This document shows positions 17,755 through 24,894 of a stretch of 33,210 nucleotides of DNA, in pieces. Source of the DNA: Aurantibrevibacter sp041749595 (GTDB lineage Bacteria; Bacteroidota; Bacteroidia; Flavobacteriales; Flavobacteriaceae); the NCBI GenBank assembly GCA_041749595.1, contig JBGTBA010000148.1, forward strand, positions 1 through 33,210. Direction: 5' to 3'. The number at the start of each line of letters is the position of its first letter. Positions within the stretch are counted from its first letter, which is position 1. Position numbers and translations under genes: made by a program. Under the pieces are notes generated by a model. The model saw only the letters and a list, made by a program, of their open reading frames with translations, was not told the origin of the DNA and searched no databases.

Positions 17755-17902
17755 AAATGCCAATTGGGGTTAAAAAAGGGACCTATCAAGTCTTTAAAGA
17801 TAAACGTTTCTTTGGGCGTGAGTGTTTTTTCAATATTTGGCCCACCCATAAATTTCCTTTTTTGTTTAAATAAGGGCTAAATTTAGGCAAAAAAGTATCA
17901 TT
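17755..17902 (-). pseudogene. Truncated 5' fragment of a duplicated AraC regulator gene
   Basis: This segment matches 927-1075 at about 95 percent by direct alignment, with roughly six substitutions and one single-base gap. On the minus strand it encodes about the first 31 residues of the AraC protein of 137-1021 (start codon at 17849, MGGPNIEKTLTPKETFIF) plus about 53 bases of its upstream region. It then breaks at the transposase remnant. The rest of that copy is absent from the window. It once stood divergent to the operon starting at 18080. Confidence 0.88.
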
Positions 17903-17942
17903 TTTTAGTAATATAAAGGAAATATAAAGCGGTAATCTGCTT

Positions 17943-17950
17943 TAGTTTTG
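17943..17950 (+). promoter_or_regulatory. Putative -7 box for the 18080 operon
   Basis: TAGTTTTG fits TAnnTTTG and lies 129 bases before the first gene of the operon. No TTTG is seen at the expected distance upstream. A leader of about 120 bases would result. It contains a stretch at 17975-18006 similar to 13411-13445 upstream of susC. Confidence 0.35.
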
Positions 17951-18079
17951 TAGAAGGTTGATCTTAAGATATCGCTTTATAGTATTGGATTTTCTCAAAA
18001 TAGGTTAACTTTAATTGCTTAATTGATAGTTTCAATCACATTTTATCAATAATTCAAAAATGAACTAAACCATAAAAGC

Positions 18080-19129
18080 ATGCAAGAACATAATTATCCG
18101 AAACTCCACAACGCTTCGTGGCCGGGCGTAGTGGGGAAAGGATCTGATTCTGAGCCACCCATTCCCTTGGATACCATGATAGCCCTTACCGCTAACGCGG
18201 AGGTGAATGGCGTAAAATTTGACGGTTTCGATCTATTTCTGTTCGACCCCCACATGAATATTGACGCCTCTGAGGACGACATCAAAAAAATGGCCGATAA
18301 GGCTCGCGCCAAAAATCTTGAAATCGGAAGTTTGGTTGCGCCGGTTTGGACACCCACCGGCGGTGGTTCGGCCATGGGCACCAAAGAAGAGCGGCACCGG
18401 TTTGTGACTCAGGTGCGGAAATCCTGTAAGATTGGTCAAAAGTTGAGGGAATTGGGCATCAGGCCAAATGGCGTAATCCGTATAGATTCTTCCATAGATC
18501 CATCTACGTGGGCTGCGGATCCCGTGGGGAACACCAAGTTAATTGCACAAACCTTTCGAGAAGCCTGCGATGTGGCGGCCGATTATGGGGAATCATTGGC
18601 TGCGGAGGGCGAAATCTGTTGGGGCGGTATGCATGGATGGAAGTCCATGATAAATACCCTTGAGGCCGTAGATCGGCCCAATATTGGGTTTCAGGCAGAT
18701 ATGGCGCATACCTTGCTCTATCTTTTGGGCTATAACAAACCCGATGAACGCATATTGCCCGAGGATTTTAAATGGGAAGACCGGGCCACTCTGGAACAGG
18801 GCCTGAAAACACTTACGGCTGCGCTTCGCCCCTGGACCATTGATTTTCATGTGGCACAGAATGATGGAACCGTTTTTGGTGCAGGATCGCACGATAAAAC
18901 AGGAAGGCATTGCTTGGCCTCAGATCCCAATGGAAAATTGGATATTGCCACTGATGCCGGATTTTGGTTGCGCAATGAAGACGGAAGCCTAACGAAAAAG
19001 TTCAAACATATTTGTTGGGACGGCTGCATGTTTCCCAATGAGGTGATGATGCAACCCAAAACCTGGAACGATATTTTGGCAGCCATGATACAGGTGCGGA
19101 AGCAACATGGTTGGTACGGGGCAGAATAG
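18080..19129 (+). CDS. TIM-barrel sugar isomerase/epimerase-like protein
   Basis: This 349-residue protein belongs to the xylose isomerase-like (AP endonuclease family 2) TIM-barrel superfamily. No signal peptide is present. Likely divalent-metal ligands are visible on successive strands: Glu176 or Glu178 (LAAEGEICWGG), Asp207 and His210 (FQADMAH), His257 (IDFHVAQND) and Asp314 (HICWDGC). Members isomerise or epimerise sugars and their derivatives, and some act on 3-keto-sugars or 3-keto-glycosides in partnership with Gfo/Idh/MocA enzymes. It starts an operon, 29 bases before a Gfo/Idh/MocA gene, which supports that partnership. A mannonate dehydratase or inosose-type role is an alternative. 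I do not recognise a specific characterised orthologue. Confidence 0.78.
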   Translation: MQEHNYPKLHNASWPGVVGKGSDSEPPIPLDTMIALTANAEVNGVKFDGFDLFLFDPHMNIDASEDDIKKMADKARAKNLEIGSLVAPVWTPTGGGSAMGTKEERHRFVTQVRKSCKIGQKLRELGIRPNGVIRIDSSIDPSTWAADPVGNTKLIAQTFREACDVAADYGESLAAEGEICWGGMHGWKSMINTLEAVDRPNIGFQADMAHTLLYLLGYNKPDERILPEDFKWEDRATLEQGLKTLTAALRPWTIDFHVAQNDGTVFGAGSHDKTGRHCLASDPNGKLDIATDAGFWLRNEDGSLTKKFKHICWDGCMFPNEVMMQPKTWNDILAAMIQVRKQHGWYGAE

Positions 19130-19158
19130 ATTTTGACAGCACATAAAAAACGTTTAAA

Positions 19159-20313
19159 ATGGCTAAAAAAAAAGAACTAAGAATAGGATTGATAGGATAT
19201 GGTTTTATGGGAAGGACGCATTCCAACGCCTATAAAAGAGTGGGCGATTTTTTTCCCGAGTTGGAATATAGACCCGTACTAAAAGCCGTTTGCGCCCGGA
19301 ATCCGGAACGGGTACAAGCATTTGCCGACCAATGGGGTTACGAATCGGTTGAAACCGACTGGAAGGCATTGCTGGCCCGTGAAGATATTGATGCGGTAGA
19401 TATTTGTACGCCCAACAATATGCATGCAGAAATAGCAATTGCGGCTGCCAAAGCCGGAAAAATGATACTTTGTGAGAAGCCGCTTGCCAGAACGGTTGCC
19501 GAAGCCCAACCTATGGTGGATGCCGTTGAAAAGGCCGGCGTTAAAAACACGGTATGGTACAATTACCGAAGGCTACCCTCCGTAACCTTGGCCAAACAGC
19601 TTATTGATGCCGGAAAATTGGGACGGATTTTTCATTACAGGGCCAACTTTCTTCAAGATTGGACCATAAGTCCGGAACTGCCCCAAGGTGGGGAAGGCTT
19701 ATGGCGATTGGACAATGATGTTGCAGGTTCCGGGGTAACCGGAGACCTATTGGCCCATTGTATCGACACGGCCATGTGGTTGAATGGGGGTATCAAAGAT
19801 GTATCGGCCATGACCGAAACCTTTATCAAGGAACGAGTACATACCGGAACAGGTGAGGTTCAAAAGGTAGGGATAGATGATGCCTGTATTTTTCATTGCC
19901 ATTTTGAGAACGGCTCTTTGGGACTTTTTGAATCTACCCGTTATGCCAGAGGCCATAAAGCGCTATACACCTTTGAAATCAATGGGGAACACGCTTCCAT
20001 TAAATGGGATCTGCACGACCTGAACCGCTTGGAGTATTTCGATCATAGGGACAATTCCATGGAGCGGGGCTGGCGGTCCATACATGTTACTGACGGAGAC
20101 CATCCCTACATGGACAAATGGTGGGTGCCCGGACTATCTATAGGGTACGAACATAGTTTTGTGCACCAAGTAGCCGATTTCCTTAAAAGTATAGAAGACG
20201 GAACACCTTGTTCACCTACTTTTAAGGAAGCGCAAGAGACTCAAAAAGTATGTGAGGCGGTGTTAGACTCAGCAAAAACCAAAAGCTGGAGAGATACCGG
20301 TGTGAGGTGGTAA
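19159..20313 (+). CDS. Gfo/Idh/MocA-family NAD(P)-dependent oxidoreductase
   Basis: This 384-residue protein has the N-terminal Rossmann motif GLIGYGFMGRTH (10-21), the family signature CEKPLARTVAEA (Cys105-Glu106-Lys107-Pro108), and the catalytic segment GSGVTGDLLAHCIDTAMWL with Asp196, His200 and Asp203. Length and lack of signal peptide are typical of cytoplasmic sugar dehydrogenases such as inositol dehydrogenase. It follows the TIM-barrel gene by 29 bases; paired genes of these two families often handle keto-sugars together. Substrate is unknown. Possible roles are oxidation of a sugar at C3 or C1, including L-fucose or an L-fucoside. Confidence 0.88.
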   Translation: MAKKKELRIGLIGYGFMGRTHSNAYKRVGDFFPELEYRPVLKAVCARNPERVQAFADQWGYESVETDWKALLAREDIDAVDICTPNNMHAEIAIAAAKAGKMILCEKPLARTVAEAQPMVDAVEKAGVKNTVWYNYRRLPSVTLAKQLIDAGKLGRIFHYRANFLQDWTISPELPQGGEGLWRLDNDVAGSGVTGDLLAHCIDTAMWLNGGIKDVSAMTETFIKERVHTGTGEVQKVGIDDACIFHCHFENGSLGLFESTRYARGHKALYTFEINGEHASIKWDLHDLNRLEYFDHRDNSMERGWRSIHVTDGDHPYMDKWWVPGLSIGYEHSFVHQVADFLKSIEDGTPCSPTFKEAQETQKVCEAVLDSAKTKSWRDTGVRW

Positions 20314-20334
20314 TTTTCAAATGCGTTTACTGAT

Positions 20335-20430
20335 ATGGTAAATGTAAGTTCCTTTTCTGAAAGAAAAAAGCAGCTAGAAGAGGTTTGTAGAAAATTGGAA
20401 TATAACCCCGATGCTTTCTATACGTCATAA
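20335..20430 (+). other. Possible small ORF or gene remnant
   Basis: A 31-residue reading frame starts at an ATG 22 bases after the Gfo/Idh/MocA stop and is in the same frame. It is charged and helical in character (SFSERKKQLEEVCRKLEY, then NPDAFYTS). It looks like protein-coding sequence, perhaps the tail of a lost gene, but I recognise no family and see no ribosome-binding signal. Confidence 0.25.
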
Positions 20431-20487
20431 AAAATCAAGGGAGTGAATAAAAAATAATCATATTAAAAAAGTAGTAAAATAACTAGA

Positions 20488-21600
20488 ATGGGAGCATCAA
20501 TACAAGGGTTTTGTCTACATGGTCGGGAAAAAATAATGCCAAATTCGGGATCTTCGGTTACGGGCAACACAGCTATTGTAGCTATGGAAATTCCGGAGTT
20601 GCAAGAAGGTGAAATTTTGGCAAAGACCCTATACACGGGTATTTGTGGCTCGGACAATAGTGCGACCCTGGGAAAGCCCAATTTTGACTGGGTACAACGA
20701 CCCCGAATCATTGGTCATGAATTTAGTGCAGAGGTAATTGCCATAGGACCAGGGAACCACGGAGATGTAAAAGTGGGCGATATTTTTACCCCTTTGGCCA
20801 TGTTAGGCTGTCAGGATGAAAACTGTCCTGCTTGCAGCGTTGCCAAATGGAATTTATGTCCCTCGAAACAAATCATTGGTTTTCATAGAAACGGTGGATT
20901 TGGCCAGCAAGTGATTTTGGAATCGGATCGTGTGGTACATTTATTACCCGGATTAACACCGGAACAAGGCGCTCTTGTAGAGCCGTTGTCCGTTGTAGTG
21001 AATGCTTTGTATAACAAATGTCATATCAAACCCGGGCAGGATGTGGTCGTTACCGGTTGTGGTATTATCGGATTAATGTCGGCCGAATTGGCCCGAGCAG
21101 CGGGAGCAAGGGTTGCCATAACAGGAATTACCCATGATAGGGATATTCGTTTAAAAAAGGCAAAAGAACGGGGTTTTATAACCATAGAAGTTTCCTTGGA
21201 AAGACCGCTGAAACTACAATTGGAAGAGGGAATATCGGATAGTAAGGGTGTTCCTTTTGGAACTAAAGGGAAAGTCGATTTGTTAATAGAATGTTCCGGA
21301 GTGCCACAAGTGTTGACTGAAGCCATTTCTGTAGTAAGACCGGAAGGCGACATCTGTGTCATTGCCACTTATCCCAAGGATGTGGAAATCAATGCCACCC
21401 ATTTAACCCGGACTTCCCTGAACATGAGAGGATCAATGGGTTCGTGTAGGGAAGATTACATGATTGCCCAAAAGTTACTATTGACCGGTATTTTCCCGGC
21501 ATCACATTATATCGATAAGTACGATTTTAAGGATGTTACGCAGGCATTTGAAGATTCTATAAAAGCAAATAATGTAAAGGCGGTCATTAAAATGAATTGA
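20488..21600 (+). CDS. Zinc-dependent medium-chain alcohol/sugar dehydrogenase
   Basis: This 370-residue MDR-family enzyme has catalytic-zinc residues Cys53 (TGICGSDN) and His77-Glu78 (IIGHEF). Cys108, Cys113, Cys116 and Cys124 (within LGCQDENCPACSVAKWNLC) fit the structural zinc lobe. The first gap is four residues rather than two. The nucleotide-binding motif is TGCGIIGL (189-196). Relatives include threonine, sorbitol and sugar-acid dehydrogenases. It is the third gene of the operon starting at 18080 and lies 37 bases before the extended SDR gene. A role as the L-fucose dehydrogenase that starts the oxidative pathway is possible, because no other dedicated one is evident, but this is context only. 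Confidence 0.85.
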   Translation: MGASIQGFCLHGREKIMPNSGSSVTGNTAIVAMEIPELQEGEILAKTLYTGICGSDNSATLGKPNFDWVQRPRIIGHEFSAEVIAIGPGNHGDVKVGDIFTPLAMLGCQDENCPACSVAKWNLCPSKQIIGFHRNGGFGQQVILESDRVVHLLPGLTPEQGALVEPLSVVVNALYNKCHIKPGQDVVVTGCGIIGLMSAELARAAGARVAITGITHDRDIRLKKAKERGFITIEVSLERPLKLQLEEGISDSKGVPFGTKGKVDLLIECSGVPQVLTEAISVVRPEGDICVIATYPKDVEINATHLTRTSLNMRGSMGSCREDYMIAQKLLLTGIFPASHYIDKYDFKDVTQAFEDSIKANNVKAVIKMN

Positions 21601-21637
21601 TCATCCAAAGTATCGGATTTTAAAGAAAACGGTTTTT

Positions 21638-22645
21638 ATGCATAACATATTTATTACAGGAGGTACGGGTTGTATTGGTTCGGTAACCATAGCCAAATTG
21701 TTGCAGTCCTCAGCGGTAAGTAAAATAGTGGTGGCTTCCAGATCCAATACGACCGATCCGTTAAAATTGTGGTTGGGGGCAGCCCTCGATCCCCGACTGG
21801 AATTCGCAACCTTGGACGTAGTCGATTACAGTGCCATGGAGAAGTTGTTGCTGGAGGTAAATCCTACACATATTATCCACTTGGGTGCTTACCAAAGTCC
21901 GGATTGTTCCAAATACCATATTGCAGGTATGGAAATCAATACGGGAGGCACCATGGCCTTATTCGACGCTGCGGAAAAACTGTCTAATTTAAAACGATTT
22001 GTATTTGCCAGTTCGGCAGCCGTTTATGGCATGCGGGCTATGTATCCCGAACCCGGAATTACAGAAGATGCGCCCTTGGCACCACCCAATCATTACGGTA
22101 TTTGGAAACTGGCAGGGGAACATTTGGCCAGACTATTTTATGATACCACCAAGGTGCCCACAGTTTGCTTGCGCATCAACACCACGTATGGAAAAGGAAG
22201 GGACAAAGGAAAAACCTCGGCTCCTACCAATGCCCTAAAAGCGATCGCCATGGGAGCTATGAATGGAAAGATTATGCCATTTGAAATGCCATACAATGGT
22301 AGGGAAAATTATCATTTTGTAGAAGATGTAGGGGCACATTTTGCTGCCTGTACGCTACAACCTTTTGAAGGTTTCGGAGCATTCAACATTAAAGGGGAAA
22401 CCATCGCCATAGATCGTTTTCTGGAAATTGTAAAACAGGAGGCCGATGCCTTGGACTTAGGCCATTTTACGCAACTTTCAATAGCCAAGGCTGCAGAGCC
22501 CAATTTGTTCGTGTCCGATTTAAGTCACGCTAAAATAGCGGCAACATTTAAAGATTTACCGCTAACCTCTATTTCGGATGGGGTACGTAAGTCGCTTCAG
22601 GAATTTCAGGAAATGGCTAGTAAAGGGATATTGGAATTTTCATAA
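21638..22645 (+). CDS. Extended SDR (NAD-dependent epimerase/dehydratase-type)
   Basis: This 335-residue protein has the extended-SDR glycine motif TGGTGCIG (7-14), the SSAAVYG segment at about 125-131, and the catalytic pair Tyr153 and Lys157 (YGIWK). RENYHFVEDVG near 225 resembles the substrate-binding part of nucleotide-sugar epimerases. Length is typical. It is translationally close to the next gene, with 2 bases between stop and ATG. It may be a dehydrogenase acting on a sugar acid or a C4 epimerase; sequence reading cannot decide. Placement among sugar dehydrogenases suggests catabolism rather than cell-envelope synthesis. Confidence 0.82.
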   Translation: MHNIFITGGTGCIGSVTIAKLLQSSAVSKIVVASRSNTTDPLKLWLGAALDPRLEFATLDVVDYSAMEKLLLEVNPTHIIHLGAYQSPDCSKYHIAGMEINTGGTMALFDAAEKLSNLKRFVFASSAAVYGMRAMYPEPGITEDAPLAPPNHYGIWKLAGEHLARLFYDTTKVPTVCLRINTTYGKGRDKGKTSAPTNALKAIAMGAMNGKIMPFEMPYNGRENYHFVEDVGAHFAACTLQPFEGFGAFNIKGETIAIDRFLEIVKQEADALDLGHFTQLSIAKAAEPNLFVSDLSHAKIAATFKDLPLTSISDGVRKSLQEFQEMASKGILEFS

Positions 22646-22647
22646 AG

Positions 22648-23628
22648 ATGCAAATGAGAACCATAAAAATAGGATTTCTGGGCTCGGGAGATGTGGCCGA
22701 TTTACATGCAGAGGCGATAAACACTCTTCCAGGGGCTGAGCTTAAAGGGCTATGGAACCGAACGGCAGAAAAGGGTAAACTTAAAGCAGCGCAGTATGGA
22801 TGTATAACCTATGACACAGAAGAAGAGCTCTTTAACGATCCCGAAATCGATGCTGTTTTTATATTGACAAATATGGAAACCCACTGCGAATATACCCTAA
22901 GGGCCGCAGCAGCAGGGAAACATATTCTGGTAGAGAAGCCTGCTGCTTCCAATAGTGCAGAGCTGGAAAAAATGCAAAAGGCGGTGGCACAAGCGGGAGT
23001 ACAATGTATGCCGGTACACAATTATATTTACGAGTCGGGTATTCAGCGTACTAAGGCAATGATAGAAACCGGTAAATTGGGGGTTATAACCCAATTTTAT
23101 ATGCTGTACAATATTCATCATGCGGATGAGATTAGGGCGCGCTATCCCGGTGTTATTCGTCAGATTTTAACGCATCATAGTTATACCATGCTCTATTTGG
23201 CAGGAATGCCAAAGACCATTTCTTGTTTAAAATACACGGTAGATGCTACCCTGGCGCCTCAGGAGAATGTAGCGATGGCCAATATGCAAATGCAAAATGG
23301 AAGTCTGAGTCACCTCTGCGCCAGTTTTGCCAATGACGATCATGCCGGAGACCCATGGACCTGCATGATTAAAGTGATGGGCACCAAAGGAAGTACCCGT
23401 TATAGTTATCGGGATTGGGTCATCAACGACCGTAACGGAGCCCATTCCCAAACGTACCAATGTTATCCTGAATCCATTAAGAATACGGCGACCCATTTTA
23501 TCAACAACGTCCTAAGAAACAATGAAAAACCGCTTTCCAGTTTGGAGGACGCCATTACGTGTCAGCACATTATAGAGGCGTGTGAAAAATCGGTTTTGGA
23601 AGGGACTCATGTACAATTGTTAGGCTAA
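22648..23628 (+). CDS. Second Gfo/Idh/MocA-family oxidoreductase
   Basis: This protein of up to 326 residues has the Rossmann motif GFLGSGDVADLH (9-20) and the Glu96-Lys97-Pro98 signature (VEKPAASNSAELEKM). ATG codons at 22648 and 22654 are both possible starts; the second gives MRTIKIG, a more usual beginning. The catalytic segment reads VIRQILTHHSYTMLYLAG (His176-His177). It keeps a histidine but lacks the aspartate pattern of the first Gfo protein at 19159, so the two probably act on different substrates. It is the last gene of the operon and lies 2 bases after the SDR. Function beyond NAD(P)-linked sugar oxidoreduction is unknown. Confidence 0.85.
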   Translation: MQMRTIKIGFLGSGDVADLHAEAINTLPGAELKGLWNRTAEKGKLKAAQYGCITYDTEEELFNDPEIDAVFILTNMETHCEYTLRAAAAGKHILVEKPAASNSAELEKMQKAVAQAGVQCMPVHNYIYESGIQRTKAMIETGKLGVITQFYMLYNIHHADEIRARYPGVIRQILTHHSYTMLYLAGMPKTISCLKYTVDATLAPQENVAMANMQMQNGSLSHLCASFANDDHAGDPWTCMIKVMGTKGSTRYSYRDWVINDRNGAHSQTYQCYPESIKNTATHFINNVLRNNEKPLSSLEDAITCQHIIEACEKSVLEGTHVQLLG

Positions 23629-23749
23629 AGCTAAATAATACTATTCAAAAATGAAATAGTTGGTTTTGAAATTACTTCTGTAGTTGAGAAGTTAGGAAAA
23701 ATGTTAAAAAGCCAAACTAACGGATAAAGAAAGGTTTTTTCTTTTAAAT

Positions 23750-24730
23750 ATGTGGCTTACTGAAAAAATGGATAAACGATTTACAGATATAATTCAACTT
23801 ATTAAGCAATCTAGGGTTAATGCCATTAGAGCCGTAAACCATGAATTGATTAACCTCTATTGGAATATTGGAGAACAGATATGCAAGAAACTTGAAAAAT
23901 CGGAATGGGGTGACGCTGTAGTGACGGAATTAGCCAAATATATTCAACAAAATGAACCTGAATTAAAAGGATTCTCCGATAAAAATATGTGGAGAATGAA
24001 GCAGTTTTATGAGACGTACAAGGACTTTCCAAAACTCTCAACGCTGTTGATAGAAATCAGTTGGTCGCATAATTTGGCAATATTCTCAAGGTGCAAGACC
24101 AGTGAAGAAAGAGCGTTTTACCTAAATATTACTAAACAAGAGAATTACAGTGTAAGAGAACTCGACCGACAAATTTCCACAAGCCTTTTTGAGCGGACTA
24201 TGATTGGAAACACAAAACTCTCGACAGGGTTGAGAGAAAACAATCACGACCTAACAAACACTTTTAAAGACAGTTATGTGTTTGAGTTTTTGAACTTACA
24301 AGAGTCACATAATGAAAGTGACTTACAACGTGGACTTGTAAGACAAATGAAAAACTTTATACTTGAACTCGGTAAAGACTTTCTGTTCATAAGTGAAGAG
24401 TACAAACTACAAGTTGGTAACAGCGATTTTTATATTGACCTTCTTTTTTATCACCGAGGCCTTCAATGCTTAGTTGCTTTTGAACTTAAAGCGGACAAGT
24501 TTAGACCCGACCATTTAGGGCAATTGAATTTTTATTTAGAAGCCTTGGACCGTGACATAAAGAAACCAAACGAAAATCCGAGTATTGGAGTGTTGCTGTG
24601 TAAGGACAAAGATATTCAAGTTGTTGAATATGCTTTAAGTAGAAGCCTTTCACCGGCAATGATCTCAGAGTATAAAACACAGCTTCCGGACAAAAAGCTT
24701 TTACAACAAAAATTATACAAACTGTTTTGA
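23750..24730 (+). CDS. YhcG-family (DUF1016) PDDEXK nuclease
   Basis: This 326-residue protein has the two DUF1016 parts. The N-terminal alpha-helical domain (about 8-150) has INLYWNIGEQI, FSDKNMWRMKQFYETY and ISWSHNLAI. The C-terminal PDDEXK nuclease domain (about 170-320) has candidate active-site residues Asp226 or Asp230 (DFYIDLLFYH), Glu245 and Lys247 (FELK), and the supporting GQLNFYLEAL. The ATG at 23768, giving MDKRF, is an alternative start. Family members appear in defence and mobile regions, but the biological role is unsettled. It separates the sugar operon from the large cytochrome gene and has no functional link to either, so it looks like an insertion. No methylase or partner gene is adjacent. 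Confidence 0.9.
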   Translation: MWLTEKMDKRFTDIIQLIKQSRVNAIRAVNHELINLYWNIGEQICKKLEKSEWGDAVVTELAKYIQQNEPELKGFSDKNMWRMKQFYETYKDFPKLSTLLIEISWSHNLAIFSRCKTSEERAFYLNITKQENYSVRELDRQISTSLFERTMIGNTKLSTGLRENNHDLTNTFKDSYVFEFLNLQESHNESDLQRGLVRQMKNFILELGKDFLFISEEYKLQVGNSDFYIDLLFYHRGLQCLVAFELKADKFRPDHLGQLNFYLEALDRDIKKPNENPSIGVLLCKDKDIQVVEYALSRSLSPAMISEYKTQLPDKKLLQQKLYKLF

Positions 24731-24732
24731 CA

Positions 24733-24894
24733 ATGAAACCGATGAAAAACAGCTCTGCTACCATCACCCGTACCTACATGTGGGGGTACATTTGTCTGCC
24801 AGAATGGAAAGAAGTGTTTCTAAATCCTCTTGGAGCTGTAAAAAGTTATAAAACCCATATTCAATTAAAACAAAGAAATTATGCTTGTTGTTAA
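24733..24894 (+). other. Possible small ORF between nuclease and cytochrome genes
   Basis: A 53-residue frame begins 2 bases after the nuclease stop codon and overlaps the first 14 bases of the next gene. It contains TRTYMWGYICLPEWKEVF. I recognise no family. It may be noise or a decayed end of an inserted unit. Confidence 0.2.

Noticed and set aside
17692..17880. 62-residue plus-strand frame in the scar region
   Set aside because: It is a chance join of the transposase remnant with the antisense of the AraC fragment.
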